From an uncultured Bacilli bacterium (GTDB lineage: Bacteria; Bacillota_I; Bacilli_A; RF39; UBA660), in assembly GCA_944363995.1 (NCBI GenBank), contig CALVVV010000037.1:1-12177 (forward strand): a stretch of DNA of 12,177 nt. Reading direction: 5' to 3'. The translations under genes were made by a program, and so were the position numbers. Below, one piece after another: positions 6,232 to 12,177 of the stretch (positions within the stretch are counted from its first letter, which is position 1; each line of letters begins with the position of its first letter). The notes beneath the pieces were generated by a model. The model did not search any database, was not told where the DNA came from, and saw only the letters and a program-made list of their open reading frames with translations.

Positions 6232-7359
6232 AAAAATCTGTTTTAAATATCTTAAATATAATTCAAATATATTGGCTTTTTTAATATCTTCTTTTACTGT
6301 TAAGTCGATTGTTTTTATTATATTACCATCTTCTTTTAAAGTAAGTTGACCAACCACATCCCCCTTAGATATTGGCGCTTTAATATTTTCTACTTGAATA
6401 TCATAAGTAAAATTACCTACACCTTCATTTTTATTATATAAATCAGTTATATCCTCTTTAGCCACTATTTCAACATATTCTTTTTTCCCTTTTTCGACTA
6501 ATTTTTCTTCTAAAATAGTTTCTTTATCAACTATTTTTTGTAGACCATATTGTGCATAAACATAGTCAAATACACTAGATACATCTTTGTTTCTAGTATC
6601 ACTATCTGGTTCACCCATAACAACAGTGATAATTCGCATATTATTAATATTAGCAGTAGCGGTTATACAAAAACCAGCTTCAGAAGTATAACCAGTCTTT
6701 AAGCCATCAACACCTTTGTAAAATCTAACTAATTTATTTGTGTTAACTAACCAAAATGATCTATCAGTATCTTTTCTTAAATAGTCTTCATAAATAGATG
6801 TAAATTCAAATATTTTTTCGTGCTTAACTAATTCTTTTGCCATTATAGCCATATCATAAGCTGATGAATAATGATTTGCTTCATCTAAGCCATGACTATT
6901 TTTAAAATTAGTATCTTGTAAACCTAATTCTTGTGCTTTATCATTCATCATTTTAACAAACATCTCTTCAGTTCCAGCTATTTTTTCTGCTAGAGCAACA
7001 GCAGCATCATTACCAGAAGCAATAGCTAGCCCTTTGAACATATCATAAACACTCATTTGTTCATTAGTTTCAAGTAAAATTTGGCTGCCACCCATACTTG
7101 CTGCATTACTAGAAACAGTTACCATATCATCCCATTTGATAATATCTTTTTCAATTGCTTCCATAACTAATAGCATCGTCATTATTTTAGTCATACTAGC
7201 CGGATGTCTTCTCTCATGGGAATTTCTCTCATAAATAATTTCGCCAGTAGTTGGTTCCATCACTATGACACTAGAAGCACTAGTAGCAAGTTCCATTGCC
7301 TTTATATTAAAAGGAAATAAAACAACTAATGTTAATAAAATACAACATAATTTTTTCAT
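6226..7359 (-). CDS. D-alanyl-D-alanine carboxypeptidase, PBP5/DacA-DacF type (peptidase S11)
   Basis: Extracytoplasmic penicillin-binding protein that removes the terminal D-Ala from peptidoglycan pentapeptides and so limits cross-linking. The 377 residues start with a signal peptide (MKKLCCILLTLVVLFPFNIKA, split here as basic start, hydrophobic core about 4-17, probable cleavage after Ala21). All three serine-peptidase motifs are present: S-M-T-K (Ser55 nucleophile, Lys58), S-G-N (115-117) and K-T-G (221-223), together with TGYTSEAGFC downstream of the last. A PBP5-type C-terminal beta domain covers about 275-355. The final segment ANIFELYLRYLKQIFN looks like the amphipathic helix that anchors this family to the membrane. 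AGGTG lies 7 nt before ATG 7359. Single-gene unit with its own promoter and terminator. Whether it is the orthologue of dacA or dacF cannot be told from sequence alone. Confidence 0.96.
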   Translation of the reverse strand: MKKLCCILLTLVVLFPFNIKAMELATSASSVIVMEPTTGEIIYERNSHERRHPASMTKIMTMLLVMEAIEKDIIKWDDMVTVSSNAASMGGSQILLETNEQMSVYDMFKGLAIASGNDAAVALAEKIAGTEEMFVKMMNDKAQELGLQDTNFKNSHGLDEANHYSSAYDMAIMAKELVKHEKIFEFTSIYEDYLRKDTDRSFWLVNTNKLVRFYKGVDGLKTGYTSEAGFCITATANINNMRIITVVMGEPDSDTRNKDVSSVFDYVYAQYGLQKIVDKETILEEKLVEKGKKEYVEIVAKEDITDLYNKNEGVGNFTYDIQVENIKAPISKGDVVGQLTLKEDGNIIKTIDLTVKEDIKKANIFELYLRYLKQIFN

Positions 7360-7378
7360 ACATTTTCACCTATTTAAA

Positions 7379-7407
7379 TTTATGAATTAAATTAAAAAAA
7401 ATGTCAA
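7379..7407 (-). promoter_or_regulatory. Sigma-A-type promoter for the carboxypeptidase gene
   Basis: The minus strand shows a perfect TTGACA (7407-7402), a 17-nt spacer and CATAAA (7384-7379), a weak -10. The predicted start near 7372 would place the AGGTG ribosome binding site almost at the 5' end, so the exact -10 is uncertain. The TTGACA overlaps the T-run of the preceding terminator. Confidence 0.55.
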
Positions 7408-7433
7408 AAAAAATTAGGAATAAACCCTAATTT
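7406..7433 (-). terminator. Intrinsic terminator of the hybrid kinase gene, overlapping its stop codon
   Basis: On the minus strand AAATTAGG (7433-7426) pairs perfectly with CCTAATTT (7418-7411) across a 7-nt loop, running into further T to 7406. The TAG stop of the kinase (7429-7427) is part of the 5' arm. The end of the T-run forms the TT of the next gene's TTGACA. Confidence 0.75.
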
Positions 7434-10027
7434 AAATATGTTTTTATAATTTCTAATATATTATTTAATTCTTTTAATAAATCATTAAAATTATTATTTA
7501 TATATGTAATATTATTTTCTTTGCTTTTTAATTCATGTTGCAAACATATATCAGAGAATTTATTGAAACCTAAGTATTTACTATCACTTTTAAGTGAATG
7601 AACTAATATTGCATAATTAGTTAAATCATTTTGATTTTTATAATTATTTAAATTATTAATTTTTTTATAAATTGTATTTATGAATTCTTTTAATAAATCA
7701 TTATATGTATTTATATCACCTAATAATTCTAAAGATTTATCTATATCAATGTTTTTAGATTTTAAATATTCAATATTATTTTTTTTAGCATTCAATAATT
7801 TATTAATAATATCATTTAATTCATTTTTATCAATCGGCTTAGTAATATAACCATCAAAACCACAATTTAAATATTTTTCCCTAGATCCTTCTACAGCATC
7901 AGCTGTTAAAGCAACAACTGGTGTTTTAAAGTTAGAAAGTAGTTTTAATTTATTTAATAATTCAATTCCATCCATTTCAGGCATCATAATATCGACAAAC
8001 ATTAAATCATACAAATTACCTTTATTAATTAAATTTATGCACTCCATTCCACTTAAACAAGATTCAATTATAAAATTATATGGTTTTAAAAAATTGGTTG
8101 CAATTATAATATTTGTTTTATTGTCATCGACAATTAAAACTTTTTTACTACTGTAATTTTTAAAATCAATAATATTTTTTTCGTTTTGTTGAACTTGATT
8201 TTGAGGTATTTCATCTATTACTTTATCATTATTAATATATTTTTTTAAAATTCGGTATAATTCTACTTTTTCAATTGGCTTTGCTAAATAATCATCAAAA
8301 CCATCTTTTAAATACTGTTCTTTCATTCCGTTTATAGCATTAGCTGTTAAAACAATAACTGGGGTATTGAAACCATCTATTTTCTTTAATCTAATTAAAA
8401 CTTCTGTTCCACGCATTTTTGGCATCATATCATCTAATAAAATTAAATCATATTTATAACCATCAGTAATTAAATTTAAACATTCCATCCCACTTTCTAC
8501 AGTGGTAATATTAGGATTAAATTTAATTAATAATTTTTGAGCCACTTTTAAATTCAATTTATTATCATCTACTATTAATATTTTTTTATTAGTTAAATCT
8601 AAATTAAAATCAGTATTTTCTTCTTTTTCCTCTATTTTTTCTAATGATATTTTCTGATCAATAGCTACTTTAAATTCTGAACCTTCACCATAAGTACTAT
8701 TAACAACAATTTTACCATTCATCATTTCAATCAATTGTTTTGTTATTGCAAGTCCTAAACCAGTACCTTCAATTGTTGTGTTTCTATCTTCATCAACCCT
8801 TTGAAATTTATCAAATAATTTATTTATGTTTTCTGGTTTTATTCCTCTACCACTATCTTTTACCGATATGATTAATCGACAAAAATTATCTTTTTGAACA
8901 CATTTTATATCTAAACTTATAAATCCTTGGTCAGTATATTTAACCGCATTAGTTAATAAATTAATTAGTATTTTTTTTATATTCATCTGATCGCCATATA
9001 AAACAAGCGGTATGTCTTCGGCAATACAAACTTTAAATTTTAATGGTTTATCACCAATTCTTGCTTGAATTAATTTTATAACATCATTAAATAATTTTTT
9101 AGAACTATAATCTGATTCAACCAATTCTAATTTTCCAGCCTCAATTTTTGAAATATCCAAAATTCCATTAACTATTTCTAATAATGTTTTAGAAGCACTA
9201 ACTATATCACCAGCATTTTCTTTAGCTTCTTCTAAAGTAGTAGCATTAGTAATATATTCAGAAAAACCTACTATAGCATTTAATGGTGTTCTTATTTCAT
9301 GGGACATGCTAGATAAAAAGTCTGATTTAGCATGATTAGCTTTTTCGGCTGTTTCTTTAGCTAAATTTAACGACTCTATCATTTTTACGTCAGGATTTTC
9401 AATTGTAAAATACATCATGAGCATAATATATGATTCCATTGCTGTAACAATCAATAATTGTGGATTTATAAATTGAAGTATTGCTATCATACCACCTAAA
9501 ATAAGAAAAGAAAAAAGCGGTAAATATTTTTTATTTTTTAATTTTTTGTAATGAGTTAACATAACTAATAACATTACTATTAAAATTATTCCTGTTAATA
9601 TATAAGTAATATTTACAGACATTCCTGATGCATATATAACATTTTTTTCTTTTATATGTTCAATTGGTAAAAATCCAATTACTATACACGCCAACAAAAA
9701 TAGTGATGTCGTAATTTTAATTAATCTGACTCGGAAATTTTTATATTTTTCACAGCTAATTATCAAAACATAATACATAAATAAAATGGCCCAGCCAATT
9801 AGAAATACCATATATATTTTAACCAATATATCTCTTATAACAGTAGGAGAATTATCAATAAAATAAACAATTGTACAACATAATTCTAACAATAAGCCTA
9901 ATAAATTGACAATAATTAAATAACCATACAAAGTAGTTTCGAAATTCTTAACCCTTTTTTTAGTAAAATATATTAGGTTTATCAAAATACTTACACATAA
10001 TCCACTTACAATAAATCCAATACCCAT
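7427..10027 (-). CDS. Hybrid sensor histidine kinase: 7TM, HisKA-HATPase, two receivers, HPt
   Basis: An 866-residue membrane protein carrying a complete phosphorelay in one chain. Seven hydrophobic segments occupy about 4-22, 36-58, 71-92, 103-122, 137-157, 169-186 and 190-206, ending in YFTIENPD, typical of 7TM-sensor kinases. HisKA: SHEIRTPLN with His243. HATPase: N-box NLLTNAVKYT (Asn360), G1 DSGRG (Asp391) and GTGLGL (421-426). Receiver 1: VDDN, phospho-acceptor Asp532 in LLDDMMP, Lys583. Receiver 2: VDDN, Asp679 in FVDIMMP, Lys730. C-terminal HPt: VHSLKSD with His810. The receivers resemble each other and may be a duplication. There is no DNA-binding or enzymatic output, and no response regulator gene lies in the window, so the final partner and the stimulus are unknown. 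I chose ATG 10027 (GGAGG 6 nt upstream); the in-frame ATG at 10051 abuts the -10 box. It is a single-gene unit. The HPt region is rich in Asn and Lys. Confidence 0.95.
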   Translation of the reverse strand: MGIGFIVSGLCVSILINLIYFTKKRVKNFETTLYGYLIIVNLLGLLLELCCTIVYFIDNSPTVIRDILVKIYMVFLIGWAILFMYYVLIISCEKYKNFRVRLIKITTSLFLLACIVIGFLPIEHIKEKNVIYASGMSVNITYILTGIILIVMLLVMLTHYKKLKNKKYLPLFSFLILGGMIAILQFINPQLLIVTAMESYIMLMMYFTIENPDVKMIESLNLAKETAEKANHAKSDFLSSMSHEIRTPLNAIVGFSEYITNATTLEEAKENAGDIVSASKTLLEIVNGILDISKIEAGKLELVESDYSSKKLFNDVIKLIQARIGDKPLKFKVCIAEDIPLVLYGDQMNIKKILINLLTNAVKYTDQGFISLDIKCVQKDNFCRLIISVKDSGRGIKPENINKLFDKFQRVDEDRNTTIEGTGLGLAITKQLIEMMNGKIVVNSTYGEGSEFKVAIDQKISLEKIEEKEENTDFNLDLTNKKILIVDDNKLNLKVAQKLLIKFNPNITTVESGMECLNLITDGYKYDLILLDDMMPKMRGTEVLIRLKKIDGFNTPVIVLTANAINGMKEQYLKDGFDDYLAKPIEKVELYRILKKYINNDKVIDEIPQNQVQQNEKNIIDFKNYSSKKVLIVDDNKTNIIIATNFLKPYNFIIESCLSGMECINLINKGNLYDLMFVDIMMPEMDGIELLNKLKLLSNFKTPVVALTADAVEGSREKYLNCGFDGYITKPIDKNELNDIINKLLNAKKNNIEYLKSKNIDIDKSLELLGDINTYNDLLKEFINTIYKKINNLNNYKNQNDLTNYAILVHSLKSDSKYLGFNKFSDICLQHELKSKENNITYINNNFNDLLKELNNILEIIKTYLN

Positions 10028-10051
10028 AACATACCTCCACATTATAGCCAT

Positions 10052-10060
10052 ATTATATCA
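10052..10060 (-). promoter_or_regulatory. Extended -10 promoter for the hybrid kinase
   Basis: The minus strand reads TGATATAAT (10060-10052), an extended -10 motif. The -35 position falls in the preceding terminator and is weak (TTTCTT). The start near 10045 would give a leader of about 18 nt to ATG 10027. A second TATAAT at 10046-10041 is closer to the ribosome binding site and less likely. Confidence 0.55.
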
Positions 10061-10069
10061 CAATTATAC

Positions 10070-10112
10070 AAAAAAAGAAAAAGTTATCATTTTAAAATTT
10101 TAACTTTTTCTT
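10070..10112 (-). terminator. Intrinsic terminator of the ANL enzyme gene
   Basis: On the minus strand AAGAAAAAGTTA (10112-10101) pairs over 12 bp with TAACTTTTTCTT (10086-10075) around a 14-nt loop, followed by seven T (10076-10070, partly shared with the stem). The gene's TGA stop (10089-10087) is in the loop. It is the longest perfect terminator stem in the window. Confidence 0.78.
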
Positions 10113-12021
10113 GTTGGTCATATGGTTTTAATTGAATTTCACCATTATTATAAACTGGCATAACACATTTTTCGGTTATTCCCTCTTTCAATAAAGCCTG
10201 ATGATTACGTTTTTCAGATTTATTACCAACAAAACCTTCTTCAAAACTTCTTACTCGATATAATACTTTATTAGCTAATTCTTCGCCAAATTTATTAATT
10301 ATTCTTTCTTTAATGCTCATAAGAATTTTCTCTTTGTTTTGTTTAGCTGTTGGCATGAATTCTAAATGAATTACTATATTATCGTTAAAATTAACAACTT
10401 CATAAGATAAAATATGTTTAGTATCTTTCTCTACTTCTAAGCCAATCTGATACATAGGAATTTTAGTTCCATCATTTAAAATAAATTCATCGCCTACTCT
10501 TCCTAAAATATTAACTGTACCATAACGTTCAATATAAGCATAAGCATTACAATTATTCCAAATTTCGCCATGGCTATCAACAAATTTGCTTTTTTTAGTA
10601 GCTTCTGGATTATTTTTATATTCTTTCATTTGTGTTGGTGTTTTAACACCTAAAATCCCAATTTGACCACGAGGAACTTTATTACCATTTTCATCAAAGA
10701 CTTCCATTTGAACCATTGCATATTTTTTTAATTGACACTGTGTTCCAGTCAATTTATATTTAGGATGTAAACTTTGTAAAGAACGGTAAGGTGTAAAAAA
10801 CATTCCCCCACGTTCTGTATCTCCACCACCTATTGATAATGGTACTGGTGCTAACGGACGTGGTAATTTACCAACACCACATTTAGCTTTTTTTAACATT
10901 TTATTAATAAATTTTTCTTCGCCTTTAGATGTTGGTTCTCCAACTGATGTAAGCATCATCATATAAGGCATAGTAAAATTTTTAAAATTCGGATCTTTAT
11001 ATATTTTTTTGGCAGCATCAACAAGCATGTTTCTTGGCACTGATATATAATTAGGTTTATTTATTGCTAAACTGTACAATAAAAATTCTTTTTTATAAAT
11101 TGGTTCTAATGCAACAGTACAACCTTTATATAATACATCAGACATACTAGAAATTAATGAAGTATTAGAAAAAGGTGGAATTATCATTTCTCCTATTAAA
11201 TCATTCATTTGAGGTAATCCTGATAAATCAGGGTCTTGAAAACGACCGATTGTCACTAAACTACGATTACGATGTATTATAGCCTTTGGTCTATTACTAG
11301 TCGAACCTCCACTATATGTTACTAAAAAATCTGTATCAATATCACCTTTAGGAAATTCCTCAATTTTCTTTAATTGACTACCTTCTAAAAATTCTAATTT
11401 TGATTTGATTCTAGCATCATTTGCTTTATATAATTCAACTTTGTTTTTAAAATCATAAAATTTTGCATCTATTTCAATATAAGGATCTTTACCATCTTTC
11501 AATGAATCTGTTAAGGAAAACATTATAATTTCTTTTACTTTAGAAGAACTGATTGCTTCTTTAATTTTGCTATACTGATCATCACCACATATAATGAAAT
11601 CTGTATCACAGCCATTTATAATTTCTGTAACGTAATCATTTTCGAAAGCTCCAAATGAATTCATCTTAGCCTCTAATAAATTAATTGCCATCATTGTATA
11701 TATAAACTCAGGACTTGGAGACATACAAACAGGAACCTCAACGCCTTTTGTGACACCCTTTTTACTAAGTGATGAAGCATATTTAGATGCATTTTCAAAC
11801 ATCTCACGATAAGTTATCTTTGTGCCACGATAAAAAAGTGCGACTCGATCTAAATTGTTTTTATTTTTTTCATATAAATCTCGTACCCAAGCACGATTAT
11901 GATTTATCTCAACATCAATCAATCCCTTTTTACCACAATCAGATAATTCATCTAAATTAATATCAAACATTTCCTTTAATTTGTTTTTTGTATAATCATA
12001 ATAATTTGAATCTTTCAACAT
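10087..12021 (-). CDS. ANL-superfamily adenylate-forming enzyme (acyl-CoA synthetase-like), substrate unknown
   Basis: A 644-residue AMP-binding enzyme. Members activate a carboxylate with ATP to an acyl-AMP and pass it to CoA or a carrier thiol. Visible core motifs: the P-loop A3 T-Y-S-G-G-S-T-S-N-R-P-K (235-246), one residue longer than usual; A5-like G-G-G-D-T-E (398-403); A8 hinge I-L-G-R-V-G-D-E (505-512); A10-like N-K-S-E-K-R-N-H with the probable catalytic Lys604. Unusual: counting back from the hinge, the A7 Asp that binds AMP ribose (T-G-D in most members) falls on Ala493 in N-N-C-N-A-Y. A long N-terminal part (about 1-60) precedes the usual domain. ATG 12021 was chosen because AGGGAG lies 6 nt before it; in-frame ATGs at 12042 and 12063 lack this. 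Strong own promoter and terminator. No carrier protein or pathway partner is adjacent, so the substrate cannot be inferred. Confidence 0.88.
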   Translation of the reverse strand: MLKDSNYYDYTKNKLKEMFDINLDELSDCGKKGLIDVEINHNRAWVRDLYEKNKNNLDRVALFYRGTKITYREMFENASKYASSLSKKGVTKGVEVPVCMSPSPEFIYTMMAINLLEAKMNSFGAFENDYVTEIINGCDTDFIICGDDQYSKIKEAISSSKVKEIIMFSLTDSLKDGKDPYIEIDAKFYDFKNKVELYKANDARIKSKLEFLEGSQLKKIEEFPKGDIDTDFLVTYSGGSTSNRPKAIIHRNRSLVTIGRFQDPDLSGLPQMNDLIGEMIIPPFSNTSLISSMSDVLYKGCTVALEPIYKKEFLLYSLAINKPNYISVPRNMLVDAAKKIYKDPNFKNFTMPYMMMLTSVGEPTSKGEEKFINKMLKKAKCGVGKLPRPLAPVPLSIGGGDTERGGMFFTPYRSLQSLHPKYKLTGTQCQLKKYAMVQMEVFDENGNKVPRGQIGILGVKTPTQMKEYKNNPEATKKSKFVDSHGEIWNNCNAYAYIERYGTVNILGRVGDEFILNDGTKIPMYQIGLEVEKDTKHILSYEVVNFNDNIVIHLEFMPTAKQNKEKILMSIKERIINKFGEELANKVLYRVRSFEEGFVGNKSEKRNHQALLKEGITEKCVMPVYNNGEIQLKPYDQQEKVKILK

Positions 12022-12053
12022 AAATTTCTCCCTTTTTTTCATTTTTCGCTGAT

Positions 12054-12082
12054 ATTCTAACATAAACTAAAAATATTGTCAA
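12054..12082 (-). promoter_or_regulatory. Sigma-A-type promoter for the ANL enzyme gene
   Basis: The minus strand shows a perfect TTGACA (12082-12077), a 17-nt spacer ending in TGT, and TAGAAT (12059-12054), so it also has the extended -10 dinucleotide. The predicted start is near 12047, about 26 nt before ATG 12021. It is the best-matched promoter in the window. Confidence 0.8.
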
Positions 12083-12088
12083 TTTTAT

Positions 12089-12118
12089 GCATGAAACAGC
12101 CAGGATAAACGCATGAAA
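12089..12118 (-). repeat. Two TTTCATGC direct repeats upstream of the ANL gene promoter
   Basis: On the minus strand TTTCATGC occurs at 12118-12111 and 12096-12089, 22 bp apart start to start (about two helical turns), with the second copy 6 bp before the -35 box. This geometry fits tandem binding of a regulator on one face of the DNA. Function is inferred from position only. Confidence 0.35.
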
Positions 12119-12125
12119 ATTTAAA

Positions 12126-12177
12126 TCATGTGTTTTTTTCTAATAATTTGGCAATATCATTTGTATTTAGTAATTTA
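12126..12177 (-). CDS. Possible C-terminal end of an unidentified upstream gene (cut by window edge)
   Basis: Only one of the three minus-strand frames is open at the right edge. It reads K-L-L-N-T-N-D-I-A-K-L-L-E-K-N-T and ends at TGA (12128-12126). The alternation of Leu/Ile/Ala with polar residues would suit a terminal helix. Sixteen codons cannot identify a family, and no clear terminator follows in the 40 nt before the next promoter. Confidence 0.4.
   Translation of the reverse strand, partial: KLLNTNDIAKLLEKNT

Noticed and set aside
12022..12063. Upstream ATGs (12063 and 12042) for the ANL enzyme
   Set aside because: No ribosome binding site precedes them, 12063 lies upstream of the predicted transcription start, and the AGGGAG before 12021 would be inside the coding sequence.
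1..12177. Alternative genetic code with TGA as Trp
   Set aside because: TGA ends the small membrane protein, the carboxypeptidase and the ANL enzyme at family-appropriate places, and the Trp codons I checked are TGG.
1..12177. tRNA or rRNA genes, CRISPR arrays, insertion sequences, prophage or defence genes
   Set aside because: I saw no regularly spaced repeats, transposase or integrase motifs, terminal inverted repeats or tRNA-like cloverleaf sequence on either strand.

Overview
The window is very AT-rich bacterial DNA. Every gene I can support lies on the minus strand. Gene content and style (LeuRS, pyruvate kinase, DD-carboxypeptidase, strong GGAGG/AAGGGG-type ribosome binding sites, TTGACA/TATAAT promoters, hairpin-plus-T-run terminators) point to a low-GC Gram-positive, probably an uncultured host-associated Bacilli/Erysipelotrichia-like or Mollicutes-related lineage. 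The lineage is an inference. TGA is a true stop here (three genes end in it) and Trp is TGG wherever I checked it, so this is not a code-4 mycoplasma. A DD-carboxypeptidase also implies a peptidoglycan wall.

In transcription order, from the right edge: a possible 16-residue tail of an unknown gene (12126-12177); an ANL-superfamily adenylating enzyme of unknown substrate (10087-12021); a 7TM hybrid sensor kinase with two receivers and an HPt domain (7427-10027); a secreted PBP5-type D-Ala-D-Ala carboxypeptidase (6226-7359); a roughly 350-bp stretch with no normal gene but with a long stop-free frame and a GC-richer island (5880-6203); a canonical pyruvate kinase (4438-5844); a second pyruvate kinase-like gene with altered active-site residues (2958-4367); a GH31 glycosidase split by one in-frame TAA (559-2946); a small three-TM protein (130-474) translationally coupled to the 5' end of leuS (1-133).

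Each unit has a recognisable sigma-A-type promoter and an intrinsic terminator, and at several junctions the two are interleaved within a few bases. The only likely multigene units are the pyruvate kinase paralogue with GH31 (11-bp gap, no terminator) and the small membrane protein with leuS (ATGA overlap). The theme is housekeeping: glycolysis end step, sugar release, wall trimming, tRNA charging and one signalling protein.

I did not find a clearly new multi-gene system. The points most worth following are the pyruvate kinase paralogue (metal-ligand Glu changed to Gln, K+-site Thr to Ile, Gly to Lys at the metal loop), the ANL enzyme lacking the usual A7 Asp, the single nonsense codon in GH31, and the unexplained 5.9-6.2 kb interval. 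Several translation starts were moved downstream to in-frame ATGs that sit at proper distance from a Shine-Dalgarno sequence.
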